The position numbers were made by a program, and so were the translations under genes. Of a DNA stretch of 64,000 nt, positions 16,828 to 25,828 are shown in pieces. The stretch is from Peterkaempfera bronchialis (lineage in GTDB: Bacteria; Actinomycetota; Actinomycetes; Streptomycetales; Streptomycetaceae): positions 806,001 to 870,000 of the forward strand of contig NZ_CP031264.1 in NCBI RefSeq assembly GCF_003258605.2, given 5' to 3'. The notes below the pieces were generated by a model, which was given only the letters and a program-made list of their open reading frames with translations, made no database searches and had not been told where the DNA came from. Position 1 is the stretch's first letter. Each line of letters begins with the position of its first letter.

Positions 16828-17796
16828 TCAGCCCTTGCGGGCCTTGATCTCGGCGGTGAGCTGCGGCAGGACCTGGAAGAGGTCGCCGACGACGCCGAAG
16901 TCGACCAGGTCGAAGATCGGCGCCTCGGGGTCCTTGTTGACCGCGACGATGGTCTTGGAGGTCTGCATCCCGGCCCGGTGCTGGATGGCACCGGAGATGC
17001 CGTTGGCGATGTAGAGCTGCGGGGAGACCTGCTTGCCGGTCTGGCCGACCTGGTTGGTGTGCGGGTACCAGCCCGCGTCCACCGCCGCCCGCGAGGCGCC
17101 CACCGCCGCGCCGAGCGCGTCGGCCAGCTCCTCCACCACGCCGAAGCCCTCGGCGGCGCCGACGCCGCGTCCACCGGAGACCACGATGGCGGCCTCGGTC
17201 AGCTCCGGGCGGCCCGAGGAGACCCGGGGCGTGCGCGCCACGACCCTGGTCCCGGCGGCACCGGCGCTGAACTCCACGCTCACGCTCTCCACCGCGCCGG
17301 CGGCCGGGGCCGGCTCGGGGCCGACCGCGTTCGGCTTGACCGTGATCACCGGGACCCCGCGCGAGACCCGCGAGGACACCTGGAAGGAGGCGGCGAACAC
17401 CGACTGCACCGCCACCGGGCCGCTCTCACCCGCGACCACGTCCACCGCGTCGGTGATGATGCCCGACTCCAGGCGCAGCGCCGTACGGGCGGCGATCTCC
17501 TTGCCCTCGCCGGAGGAGGTGACCAGGATCGCGGCCGGGTCGGCGGCGCGGGCGATCTGGGTCAGCGCGTCGACCTTGGGGACCACCAGGTAGTCGGCGA
17601 ACTCGGCGCCGTCGGCGGTGTAGACCTTGGCCGCGCCGTACTCGGCGGCCTTGGCGGCGATGGCGGCGGCGGCGTCACCGGCGCCGAGCACCACGGCCGA
17701 GGGCTCGCCGATCCGGCGGGCCAGCGTCAGCAGTTCCAGGGCCGGCTTGCGGACCTGGCCGTCCACATGGTCGACCAGGACGAGGACTTCACCCAT
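16828..17796 (-). CDS. etfA: Electron transfer flavoprotein alpha subunit
   Basis: The 322-residue protein begins [13 protein letters not shown]. The C-terminal FAD domain carries [39 protein letters not shown] (split for description: [18 protein letters not shown]) and [25 protein letters not shown], the ETF-alpha signature. With EtfB it accepts electrons from acyl-CoA dehydrogenases and passes them to ETF-quinone oxidoreductase. It lies 40 bases downstream of etfB, in the same operon. Confidence 0.96.
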   Translation of the reverse strand: MGEVLVLVDHVDGQVRKPALELLTLARRIGEPSAVVLGAGDAAAAIAAKAAEYGAAKVYTADGAEFADYLVVPKVDALTQIARAADPAAILVTSSGEGKEIAARTALRLESGIITDAVDVVAGESGPVAVQSVFAASFQVSSRVSRGVPVITVKPNAVGPEPAPAAGAVESVSVEFSAGAAGTRVVARTPRVSSGRPELTEAAIVVSGGRGVGAAEGFGVVEELADALGAAVGASRAAVDAGWYPHTNQVGQTGKQVSPQLYIANGISGAIQHRAGMQTSKTIVAVNKDPEAPIFDLVDFGVVGDLFQVLPQLTAEIKARKG

Positions 17797-17836
17797 TGCT
17801 CATGTCTCCAGAAGTGAATGCGTGGACGGGGGCGGC

Positions 17837-18622
17837 TCAGACGAACTTCTGCGCGGCGAGGAACTCGGCCAGCTGCCGGCCGCCCTCGCCCTCGTCCTTG
17901 ACGATGGTGCCCGCGGTCCGCGCCGGGCGGGCCGCGATGGCGTCGACGGCGGTCCAGGACCCGGCCAGGCCCACCTCGTCCGCCTCGATGCCCAGGTCGT
18001 CCAGGTCCAGCGACTGCACCGGCTTCTTCTTGGCGGCCATGATGCCCTTGAAGGAGGGGTAGCGGGCCTCACCGGACTGGTCGGTCACCGAGACCACCGC
18101 CGGCAGCGCGGCCTCCAGCTGCTCGGTGGCCGTGTCGCCGTCCCGCCGGCCCTTCACCGTGCCGCCCTCCACCGTGACCTCGGAGAGCAGGGTCAGCTGC
18201 GGCACGCCCAGCCGCTCGGCCAGCAGCGCCGGCAGCACGCCCATGGAGCCGTCGGTGGAGGCCATGCCGCACACCACCAGGTCGTAGCCGGTGCTCTCCA
18301 GCGCCTTGGCCAGGATCGCCGAGGTGCCCAGCACATCGGTGCCGTGGATGTCGTCGTCATTGACGTGCACGGCCTTGTCCGCGCCCATCGACAGCGCCTT
18401 GCGCAGCGCGTCCTTGGCGTCGTCCGGACCCACCGTGACCACCGTCACCTCGGCGTCGCCGGAAGCCTCAGCGATGCGCAGCGCCTGCTCCACGCCGTAC
18501 TCGTCCAGCTCCGACAGCAGCCCGTCGACCGACTCGCGGTCGGTCGTGGTGTCGTCCGCGAAACGGCGGTCACCGGTCGCATCGGGCACGTACTTCACAC
18601 AGACAACGATCCTCAAGCTCAC
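17837..18622 (-). CDS. etfB: Electron transfer flavoprotein beta subunit
   Basis: The 261-residue protein starts at GTG 18622 with AGGAG about eight bases upstream (VSLRIVVCVKYVPDATGDRR). It contains the AMP-binding ETF-beta signature region with VVCGMASTDGSMGVLPALLAERLG and the conserved KGIMAAKKKP segment. It is the first gene of the etfBA operon. Two tandem palindromes 86-124 bases upstream of the start are the likely control sites. Confidence 0.96.
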   Translation of the reverse strand: MSLRIVVCVKYVPDATGDRRFADDTTTDRESVDGLLSELDEYGVEQALRIAEASGDAEVTVVTVGPDDAKDALRKALSMGADKAVHVNDDDIHGTDVLGTSAILAKALESTGYDLVVCGMASTDGSMGVLPALLAERLGVPQLTLLSEVTVEGGTVKGRRDGDTATEQLEAALPAVVSVTDQSGEARYPSFKGIMAAKKKPVQSLDLDDLGIEADEVGLAGSWTAVDAIAARPARTAGTIVKDEGEGGRQLAEFLAAQKFV

Positions 18623-18707
18623 GGCCTGTCTCCTGTACTGGTCACGTCCGGCGGGTGCGGCAGTGCGACGACCGGCCGCGCGACGCCCGGCGGTCACTTC
18701 CGGCAGT

Positions 18708-18746
18708 CTACTCACCAGTAGCAGATGACTGCTACTCGCGAGTAGC
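18708..18746 (-). promoter_or_regulatory. Two tandem operator palindromes upstream of etfB
   Basis: CTACTCACCAGTAG (18708-18721; arms CTACT/AGTAG) and the perfect 16-bp palindrome GCTACTCGCGAGTAGC (18731-18746) have centres 24 bp apart. They share the half-site CTACT. Nothing else in the 334-bp gap (18623-18956) looks functional. A TetR-family fatty-acid regulator is the natural candidate, but none is encoded beside them. Confidence 0.7.
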
Positions 18747-18956
18747 TTACGCTCCGCACACCCTCTCCCTACCGCCTCCAGCCTCGTCAAAACTGTGACG
18801 TCGGTCGTAGTCGGTGTGCCGAGCCCCGTCGCCCATCCTTCCTCACCAGCGGCGATCCGTCACCCTGCGTGGCCGGTCGGCCGCTGTGACGTTGCCCGTA
18901 TTGACGCGACGGCCGCCGGGATGGCAGGAAGGTATGAGTGCAGGAAGGCAGCGGGA

Positions 18957-19277
18957 TCAGACCGCCTCGCCCAGCGCCGCGATCACATCCACCCGGCGGG
19001 GCAGCCCCGAGGCCCGCCGCACCACCCGTCCCGAGGCGTCCAGCACCAGCACGGTGGGGGTGCGCAGGATCTCCAGCCGCCGCACCAGCTCCAGCCGGGA
19101 CTCCGCGTCGACCTCCACATGGGTGACGCCGTCCACCATCCCGGCCACCTCCGCCAGGATCCGGCGGGTGGCCCGGCACGGCTGGCAGAAGGCGGTGGAG
19201 AACTGCACCAGCGTGGCCCGCTCCCCCAGAGCGGCGCCGAGGTCCCGCCCGGTCAGCCGTACACCCTCGTCGCGCAC
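18957..19277 (-). CDS. Thioredoxin-family protein
   Basis: From GTG 19277, chosen because GGGAGG lies exactly six bases upstream, the product is 106 residues. The active site is QFSTAFCQPCRATRR (CxxC, residues about 33-47), and the cis-Pro loop is ILRTPTVLVLDASGRVVRRASG. Longer upstream starts exist but add only Pro/Arg-rich sequence with no membrane helix, whereas many Streptomyces relatives carry an N-terminal anchor. This copy therefore looks cytosolic. It probably reduces disulfides; the partner is unknown. Confidence 0.85.
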   Translation of the reverse strand: MRDEGVRLTGRDLGAALGERATLVQFSTAFCQPCRATRRILAEVAGMVDGVTHVEVDAESRLELVRRLEILRTPTVLVLDASGRVVRRASGLPRRVDVIAALGEAV

Positions 19278-19585
19278 CCGCGTCCTCCCGTCCCGTCCCG
19301 TCCGGTCCAGCCAGCCCGCCGCCCGCCCGTCGGCTGCCCGCCACGCCCGGGTGCGCCGCCCCTCGAACGGGTGACTCCTGCCGCCCTCGGCAGGTTCCCC
19401 GGCCGGGGTGTGATGACAATCTCCGCCCGGTGGAGCACCGCGCAGGTGACACGGCCTGCTCCTTCGCGGGACCATCATCGCTGTATCGCCCGTCGCCCCG
19501 GGGCGAGCCGCGCCTCCGGTCGGCCGTCCCGCCTGCCACGGGCACCGCTGGATCGGGCGACCGCCCGTGGGAAGTAGGGCTGACC

Positions 19586-20365
19586 GTGGCTGAGTTCGTG
19601 TACCCGCCTGTGATCGGGGCCGCCCTCACCGCCTTCCGCGCACTGGACCTGCGCATCGAGGTGGAGGGAGCCCACCACGTGCCGAGGCAGGGCGGTGCCG
19701 TGCTGGTCAGCAACCACATCAGCTACCTGGACTTCCTCTTCGCCGGACTGGGCGCCTGGAAGTCGGCCCGGCGCCACACCCGCTTCATGGCCAAGGACGA
19801 CGTCTTCCGGCACCGGGTGTCCGGCCCGCTGATGCGCGGTATGCGGCACATCCCGGTGGACCGTACGGACGGCCAGCCCGCCTATGACGCCGCGGTGCGG
19901 GCGCTGCGGGCCGGTGAGGTGGTGGGGGTCTTCCCCGAGGCGACCATCAGCCGGTCCTTCACCCTGAAGAAGTTCAAGACGGGTGCGGCCCGGATGGCGG
20001 CCGACGCCCAGGTCCCGCTGCTGCCGGTGATCGTCTGGGGCACCCAGCGGCTCTGGACCAAGGGGCGGCCGAGGCAGCTGACCCGCCGCCACACCCCGGT
20101 CACCCTCAGGATCGGCGAGCCGATCCACCTCACCCCCCAGGACCGGCCGGTGATGGTGACCCGGCGGCTGCGCCAGGCCATGGCCGACCTGCTGGACCAC
20201 GCCCAGCACAGCTACCCGGACAAGCCGTCGGGCCCGGACGACCGCTGGTGGCTCCCCGCCCACCTGGGCGGCTCGGCGCCGACCCTGGAGGTCGCCGAGG
20301 CCGAGGACGAGAAGGAGTCCCAGGAGCGGGCCGCCCGCCGGGCCGCACGCGACGCCGCACACTAG
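19586..20365 (+). CDS. plsC: 1-acylglycerol-3-phosphate acyltransferase-like protein
   Basis: The GTG start at 19586 gives 259 residues. The acyltransferase catalytic motif is NHISYLD (about residues 44-50), followed by MRGMRHIPVDR and the substrate motif VGVFPEATISRS. The C-terminal 40 residues are a charged tail (EAEDEKESQERAARRAAR). The enzyme transfers an acyl chain to lysophosphatidic acid or a similar glycerolipid at the inner membrane face. It is one of several such paralogues usual in streptomycetes, so its exact acceptor is uncertain. The gene symbol denotes the family only. Confidence 0.85.
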   Translation: MAEFVYPPVIGAALTAFRALDLRIEVEGAHHVPRQGGAVLVSNHISYLDFLFAGLGAWKSARRHTRFMAKDDVFRHRVSGPLMRGMRHIPVDRTDGQPAYDAAVRALRAGEVVGVFPEATISRSFTLKKFKTGAARMAADAQVPLLPVIVWGTQRLWTKGRPRQLTRRHTPVTLRIGEPIHLTPQDRPVMVTRRLRQAMADLLDHAQHSYPDKPSGPDDRWWLPAHLGGSAPTLEVAEAEDEKESQERAARRAARDAAH

Positions 20366-20439
20366 GAGACCGACCGGGCAGCAGAGCGGCGGGAAAACCC
20401 ATTGGCCCCGGCGGGCCGGTCTCCCTAGTCTCGCCTGCC

Positions 20440-21411
20440 ATGACGGTCGACTGGCGGGCGCTGAGCCCTGCGGACACCCCCGGCTGGGCGGACCTGCTCA
20501 GCGCCACCGCGACGGCGGACGACGCCGGCGAGTTCTACAGCGCCGACGACCTCGTCGAGGAGTTGCAGGACCCCGAACTGGACCTGGAGCGCGGCACCCT
20601 GGCCGCCTTCTCCGGCGGGCGGATGGTCGCCTATGGGACGCTCGCCGGACGCCCGGAGGCCGATCCGGTGCACCGGATGTGGTTCGAAGGCGGCGTGCAC
20701 CCGGACCACCGGGGCAGCGGGCTGGGCTCCCGGCTGCTGGAGTGGGCCCTGGAGCGCGCACCCGAACTGCACCGGGCGCGGCACCCGGGGCGACCGCCGG
20801 AGGCGCTGGAGCTGCACACCCAGCTGCCGGAGGGCGACACCCGGGGTGCGTCGCTGCTGGACTCCCGGGGCTTCACTGCGGCCCGGTGGTTCACCGAGAT
20901 GTCCCAGCGGCTGGCGGACCGCCCCCAGGCCGTGCCGCCGCCGGCCGGGGTGGTGCTGGTTCCCTGGTCGAAGGAGCGGGACGAGGACGCCCGGCGGGTG
21001 CGCAACAGCTCCTTCGCCGACCACTGGGGGGCGTCGCCGGTGAACGCGGCGCAGTGGCACCACCACCAGACGGGCACGGCGGCCTTCCGGCCCGCCCTGT
21101 CGTGGCTGGCGCTGGACGGCGCCACCGGGGAGGCCGTCGGCGTGGTGGTCACCCACTACTTCGAGGCCGACACCAAGGCCACCGGGGTGCGGGACGCCTG
21201 GATCTCCACGGTGGGCACGGTCCTCGGCCACCGTGGGCGCGGGGTCGCCTCGGCCCTGGTGGGCCGGGTGATGGCGGAGGCCGCCGAGACCGGGTACGAC
21301 ACCGCCTCGCTGCAGGTGGACACCGCCAGCCAGACCGGCGCGGACGCGCTCTACCGGCAGCTCGGCTTCCGGCCCGGCCGCCGGGCGGTCCGCCGGGTGC
21401 GGCGCTTCTGA
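20440..21411 (+). CDS. Double-domain GNAT acetyltransferase
   Basis: The 323-residue protein contains two tandem GNAT folds. The first has the acetyl-CoA loop GGVHPDHRGSGLGSRLLEWAL (about residues 85-105; HPDHRGSGLGS is the core), and the second has STVGTVLGHRGRGVASALVGR (about 250-270). The layout resembles mycothiol synthase and related actinobacterial double GNATs, but the substrate is not known. It starts about 75 bases after the acyltransferase and may share its transcript. The gene ends at a strong bidirectional hairpin. Confidence 0.85.
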   Translation: MTVDWRALSPADTPGWADLLSATATADDAGEFYSADDLVEELQDPELDLERGTLAAFSGGRMVAYGTLAGRPEADPVHRMWFEGGVHPDHRGSGLGSRLLEWALERAPELHRARHPGRPPEALELHTQLPEGDTRGASLLDSRGFTAARWFTEMSQRLADRPQAVPPPAGVVLVPWSKERDEDARRVRNSSFADHWGASPVNAAQWHHHQTGTAAFRPALSWLALDGATGEAVGVVVTHYFEADTKATGVRDAWISTVGTVLGHRGRGVASALVGRVMAEAAETGYDTASLQVDTASQTGADALYRQLGFRPGRRAVRRVRRF

Positions 21412-21419
21412 CGGCATGG

Positions 21420-21458
21420 GTCCGGCCCGGGTCCGGGGGGAACGGACACGGGCCGGAC
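21420..21458. terminator. Bidirectional terminator
   Basis: An outer stem GTCCGGCCCG (21420-21429) against CGGGCCGGAC (21449-21458) encloses an inner GTCCG/CGGAC stem. It lies between the convergent GNAT and threonine aldolase genes. Confidence 0.7.
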
Positions 21459-21473
21459 GTGAGTGCGGGCGGC

Positions 21474-22556
21474 CTACTGCCTGCCCATCTCCTCCGCGAT
21501 GGCGGCGGCGAAGGCGTCGATGTCGGCCTCGGTGGTGTCGAAGGCCGCCATCCAGCGGACCTCGCCGGTGTGCTCGTCCCAGAAGTAGAAGCGGTAGCGC
21601 TTCTGCAACCGCTCGCTGACCTCGCGCGGCAGCAGCGCGAAGACCGCGTTGGCCTGCACCGGCCGGACGACCTCCACCCCGTCGATGGTGCGCACGGCCG
21701 CCTCCAGGCGCCTGGCCATGGCATTGGCGTGGGAGGCGTTGCGCAGCCAGAGGTCGCCGCCGAGCAGCGCCTCGAACTGCACCGAGACAAAGCGCATCTT
21801 GGAGGCGAGCTGCATCGACATCTTGCGCAGATAGGTCAGGTCCCGTACCCGGTCGGGGTTGAGCACCACCACGGCCTCGCCGAGCAGCAGCCCGTTCTTG
21901 GTGCCGCCGAAGGAGAGCACATCCACGCCCGCGTCGCTGGTGAAGGCGCGCAGCGGCAGGTCCAGGGTGGCGGCGGCGTTGGCGATCCGGGAGCCGTCGA
22001 CATGGACCAGCATGCCGCGCTCATGGGCGTGGTCGCAGATGGCCCTGATCTCGTCGGCGGTGTAGCAGGTGCCCAGCTCGGTGCTCTGGGTGAGGGAGAC
22101 GGCGAGCGGCTGGGCGCGGTGCTCGTCGCCCCAGCCCCAGGCCTGGCGGTCGATGAGCTCGGGGGTGAGCTTGCCGTCGGGGGTGGGGACGGTGAGCAGC
22201 TTGATGCCCGCGATCTTCTCGGGGGCGCCGCACTCGTCGACGTTGATGTGGGCGCTCTCGGCGGCGACGACGGCGCCCCAGCGGGGCAGCAGCGCCTGGA
22301 GGGCGACGACATTGGCTCCGGTGCCGTTGAAGACCGGGTAGGCCTGGGCGCGGTCGCCGAAGTGGCGGCGGAAGACGTCCTGGAGGTGCGCGGTGTAGTC
22401 GTCCTCGCCATAGGCGATCTGGTGGCCGCCGTTGGCGACGGCGAGGGCGGCCAGGATCTCCGGGTGCACTCCGGCGTAGTTGTCGCTGGCGAAGCCGCGT
22501 ACGGCGGGGTCGTGCAGGCGTACCGCGTCGGTCCGGGTCGGGAAGGGGTCGTTCAT
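21474..22556 (-). CDS. Low-specificity L-threonine aldolase-like PLP enzyme
   Basis: The 360-residue fold-type I PLP enzyme carries VFNGTGANVVALQALL, HVDGSRIANAAATL and the PLP-lysine motif LSFGGTKNGLLLGEAVV. It cleaves L-threonine or other beta-hydroxy amino acids to glycine and an aldehyde. The start ATG 22556 overlaps the stop of the SDR gene (ATGA), so it is the last cistron of a three-gene operon. Sequence motifs fit the beta-eliminating lyase/threonine aldolase family well; the physiological substrate may be a less usual beta-hydroxy amino acid, given its neighbours. Confidence 0.9.
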   Translation of the reverse strand: MNDPFPTRTDAVRLHDPAVRGFASDNYAGVHPEILAALAVANGGHQIAYGEDDYTAHLQDVFRRHFGDRAQAYPVFNGTGANVVALQALLPRWGAVVAAESAHINVDECGAPEKIAGIKLLTVPTPDGKLTPELIDRQAWGWGDEHRAQPLAVSLTQSTELGTCYTADEIRAICDHAHERGMLVHVDGSRIANAAATLDLPLRAFTSDAGVDVLSFGGTKNGLLLGEAVVVLNPDRVRDLTYLRKMSMQLASKMRFVSVQFEALLGGDLWLRNASHANAMARRLEAAVRTIDGVEVVRPVQANAVFALLPREVSERLQKRYRFYFWDEHTGEVRWMAAFDTTEADIDAFAAAIAEEMGRQ

Positions 22557-23308
22557 CGCGGCGTCAGCCACAGGTGCTGTCCATTCAGTTCGTCGGCGGG
22601 CCGGTCCCACAGTCCGGCCAGGGTGTCGGCCAGCTCTGCGGTCGCCGTGAAGCCCGCGAATTTCGCTTCCGGGCGCTGCTGCCGCATCTCCGGGGTGACC
22701 AGCGCCTTGATGACCAGGATCGCAGCCGCCGCGGTGGGCGGCACACCCTCCCCCGGGGTCTCCTTGGCGAAGGAGGCGGCGAGGGAGAGGGTCCATGCCT
22801 CGGTGGCGGCCTTGGCGGCGGCGTACGCGGCCCCGCCGGCGGTGGGCCGGTGGGCGGCGGTGGCCGAGACCATGGCGAAGCGGCCGGCCGGGCTGCGCAG
22901 CAGGGCGGGCTGGAAGGCCAGGGTGGTGTGCTGGAGGGTGCGCACCACGCGGTCGTGCAGGAAGTCCCAGTCGTCCAGGTCGGTGTCGGCGAAGGTCTTG
23001 CCGCCGCGCCAGCCGCCGACCAGGTGGAGCAGGCCGTCGACGCCGCCGTGCTCGGCCTCGATGTGGTCGGCCCAGTCGCGGGCGGCCTGCGGGTCGAGCA
23101 GGTCGACCATCTGCCCGCTGGCGCGGGCGCCGGGCACGGCGGCGCGTACCGCGTCCAGGGCGGCGTCCAGCCGGGCGGGGTCGGTGCCGGCGGCGACCAC
23201 GGTGGCGCCGTCGGCGGCGAGGCGGCGCAGGGCGGCGCGTCCGGCCGGGCCGGTGGCTCCGGCCACGGCGACGACCTTGCCGTTCAGGCTGCCTCGGGGG
23301 GCGGTCAT
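22553..23308 (-). CDS. Short-chain dehydrogenase/reductase
   Basis: The 251-residue protein has the Rossmann cofactor motif VAVAGATGPAGRAALRRLA, which departs slightly from the usual TGxxxGIG. The active site is the YxxxK type (AYAAAKAATEAW) with an upstream Ser (MVSATAAHRP). The region around residues 170-180 is short and Pro-rich. It overlaps both neighbours by four bases (ATGA at each end), so the three genes are translated as one unit. It probably oxidises or reduces a hydroxyl handled by the adjacent aldolase; this pairing is inference. Confidence 0.88.
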   Translation of the reverse strand: MTAPRGSLNGKVVAVAGATGPAGRAALRRLAADGATVVAAGTDPARLDAALDAVRAAVPGARASGQMVDLLDPQAARDWADHIEAEHGGVDGLLHLVGGWRGGKTFADTDLDDWDFLHDRVVRTLQHTTLAFQPALLRSPAGRFAMVSATAAHRPTAGGAAYAAAKAATEAWTLSLAASFAKETPGEGVPPTAAAAILVIKALVTPEMRQQRPEAKFAGFTATAELADTLAGLWDRPADELNGQHLWLTPR

Positions 23309-24699
23309 GCGGCGGCCTCCTCGGGGGCCGCGCCGGTGATGCCCTTGGTGGAGGCGATCACGTCGCGCAGCTTCTTGGCCAGGGCCTCGTAGAACATGGA
23401 GAGCGGGAACTCGTCCGGCAGCACCGCGTCGCAGAGGGCCTTGTTGAGCGCCTTGCCGTCGGCCTGGTCGAAGGGCAGGGCGTCGGCGCCCTTGGCCCAG
23501 GTGGAGGCGGGGTGCGGGGTGAGGTAGCGGGAGACCAGCCGGTAGGCGGCGAGCCAGTGGGCGGTCTTGGGCCGGTCGATGCCGTCGCGGTAGAGGGTCT
23601 CGATCTCGGCGCAGAGGGCGTTGGTGACCTCGGCGGCGCGGTCCCAGTCGATCCGCAGGCGGTTGTCGGTCCAGCGCAGCGCGTCGTGCTTGTGCAGGTA
23701 CGCGAAGAGCAGCTGGCCGCCCAGGCCGTCGTAGTTGCGCACCCGGTCGCCGGTGACGGGGAAGCGGAAGAGGCGGTCGAAGAGGATCGCGTACTGGACG
23801 TGGCGGCCCTGCTGGTAGCCCTCGGCCTCCAGGCGCACGGCCTCCTTGAAGGCGGTGAGGTCGCAGCGCAGCTCCTCCAGCCCGTACATCCAGAACGGGC
23901 TGCGCTGCTTGATCATGAAGGGGTCGAACGGCAGGTCGCCGTGGCTGTGGGTGCGGTCGTGGATGAGGTCCCACAGCACAAAGGTCTGCTGGGCGAGCTG
24001 CTGGTCCTCGATGAGCCGGGCGGCGTCCTCGGGGATCTCCAGGCCGAGCAGGTCGACGGCGGAGCCGGAGACGGCGCGGAAGCGGGCGGCCTCGCGGTCG
24101 CAGAAGATGCCGCCCCAGGTGAAGCGCTCCGGGACCTCGCGGACGGCGACGGTCTCCGGGAAGAGCACGGCGGAGTTGGTGTCGTACCCGGCGGTGAAGT
24201 CGGTGAAGGTGATCGGCACGAACATGGGGTTGTCGAACCGGGTGCGCTCCAGCTCGGCCAGCCACTCGGGCCACACCACGCGCAGCAGGACCGCTTCGAG
24301 GTTGCGGTGGGGGTTGCCGTTCTGGGTGTACATGGGGAACAGCACCAGGTGCTCCAGCCCGTCCACCCGCTGGTCGGCGGGGTGGAAGGCGAGCAGCGAG
24401 TCCAGGAAGTCGGGCACGCCGTAGCCGCCGTCGGCCCAGCGGCGCAGGTCCTTGGCGACGGCTTCCAGATAGGTCTCGTCGTGCGGGAAGTGCGGGGCCA
24501 GCTCGCCGAGGGCGCCGAGGACGGTCTCCAGCAGGGCGTCCACGGCGGCGCGGTCGGCGGCTGGGCGCTCGGGGTCGGCGCCGGTGAGGTCGATCGAGCC
24601 GTCCTTGGCCTGGAGGGGCCGTATCGCCTCGACGGCCTCCTTGAGGCGCTGCCAGGCCAGATTGTCGACCGGAGCGGGCTTCGGCGAAAGATTATTCAT
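23305..24699 (-). CDS. DUF6421-family protein
   Basis: The 464-residue protein has no signal or membrane segment. It is rich in Trp, His and Asp, with clusters such as VLWDLIHDRTHSHGDLPFDP, MIKQRSPFWMYGLEELRCDL and GLEHLVLFPMYTQNGNPHRN, which could build a metal or substrate site. It matches the actinobacterial family now called DUF6421, which has no assigned reaction. It is the first gene of an operon with an SDR and a threonine aldolase, each overlapping by four bases; this tight coupling is the best clue to its role. Confidence 0.8.
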   Translation of the reverse strand: MNNLSPKPAPVDNLAWQRLKEAVEAIRPLQAKDGSIDLTGADPERPAADRAAVDALLETVLGALGELAPHFPHDETYLEAVAKDLRRWADGGYGVPDFLDSLLAFHPADQRVDGLEHLVLFPMYTQNGNPHRNLEAVLLRVVWPEWLAELERTRFDNPMFVPITFTDFTAGYDTNSAVLFPETVAVREVPERFTWGGIFCDREAARFRAVSGSAVDLLGLEIPEDAARLIEDQQLAQQTFVLWDLIHDRTHSHGDLPFDPFMIKQRSPFWMYGLEELRCDLTAFKEAVRLEAEGYQQGRHVQYAILFDRLFRFPVTGDRVRNYDGLGGQLLFAYLHKHDALRWTDNRLRIDWDRAAEVTNALCAEIETLYRDGIDRPKTAHWLAAYRLVSRYLTPHPASTWAKGADALPFDQADGKALNKALCDAVLPDEFPLSMFYEALAKKLRDVIASTKGITGAAPEEAAA

Positions 24700-24913
24700 C
24701 TCTTCCCCACCTGGAGTGTAAGAACTGGAGTCAGAACACGATATGCCCGAAGCTTCTCCTGTTCAAGCGGAGCCCTGCGCAGGCCCTCCGGGGGGTTTGT
24801 CCGCCTGCTCCCACTCTGCCCCGCCGCACTCCGCCCAGCATGCGGACGAGACCGCTCCGACCTGGACAGTCACGCCCCCGGGATGCCACGCTCCCGCCAT
24901 GCTCCCGGCCTTG

Positions 24914-25828
24914 ATGACCAGCCCTCATGGACGTGTCCGCCTCGGTGCGGTGACCACCGCAGCCGCCGCTCTGCTGGGCCTTGCCTCCTGTGCGCCGCAG
25001 GAGAACGGCACCGCCACCGGCTCGGCCCCGACCTCCAGCGATGCCTCCACCGCCGCCTCCGCCGGGAGCGCCGACCCGTGCGCCAAGGGCGGGCTGGCCA
25101 CCAGGACCGCCGGCACCTTCACCGTCGCCACCGACAACCCGGCGTACGGGCCGTGGTTCTCCGACAACAAGCCGGAGAACGGCAAGGGCTTCGAGTCCGC
25201 CGTGGCCTACGCGGTCGCCGACCGCCTCGGCTACGGCCGCGACCGGGTGACCTGGGTCAAGGTGCCGTTCAACAAGGCGTTCGCCCCCGGGGTCAAGAAC
25301 TTCGACGTCGACATCAACCAGGTCTCGATCAGCGACGAGCGCCGCAAGGCGGTGGACTTCTCCTCGGGCTACTACCAGGTCCGCCAGGCCGTCATCGCCC
25401 TCAAGGGGTCGAAGATCGCCGACGCCAGGACCACCGCCGACCTCAAGGGCGCCAAGCTCGGCGCCCAGATCGGCACCACCAGCCTGGAAGTGATCGACTC
25501 CATCATCAAGCCGTCCGTGCGGCCCGCCGTCTTCGACGACAACGACCTCGCCAAGACCGCGCTGAAGAACAGGCAGGTGGACGGCATCGTCATCGACCTG
25601 CCCACCGCCTTCTACATCACCGGCGCCCAGGTCACCGACGCCAAGGTGGTCGGCCAGTTCGACACGGCCGGCGGCCGGCCCGAGCGGTTCGGCCTGGTGC
25701 TGGACAAGGGCAGCGCGCTCACCCCGTGCGTCACCAGGGCGGTGGACGAGCTTCGCGGCGACGGCACCCTGGCCGCCCTGGAGAAGCAGTGGCTCTCCGA
25801 AGCGGTCGGCGCCCCGGTGCTGAAGTGA
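24914..25828 (+). CDS. Amino-acid ABC transporter, substrate-binding lipoprotein
   Basis: The lipobox LLGLASC (Cys 26 from the ATG at 24914) is followed by a Ser/Thr/Ala linker and a PBP2 cluster-3 binding domain. VATDNPAYGPWFSDNKPENG and the later FAPGVKNFDVDINQVSISDERRKAVDFS (split: DVDINQVSISDERRK) place it among polar amino-acid binders. An alternative start lies at 24899. The stop overlaps the permease start (GTGA). The exact amino acid cannot be told from the sequence. Confidence 0.92.
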   Translation: MTSPHGRVRLGAVTTAAAALLGLASCAPQENGTATGSAPTSSDASTAASAGSADPCAKGGLATRTAGTFTVATDNPAYGPWFSDNKPENGKGFESAVAYAVADRLGYGRDRVTWVKVPFNKAFAPGVKNFDVDINQVSISDERRKAVDFSSGYYQVRQAVIALKGSKIADARTTADLKGAKLGAQIGTTSLEVIDSIIKPSVRPAVFDDNDLAKTALKNRQVDGIVIDLPTAFYITGAQVTDAKVVGQFDTAGGRPERFGLVLDKGSALTPCVTRAVDELRGDGTLAALEKQWLSEAVGAPVLK

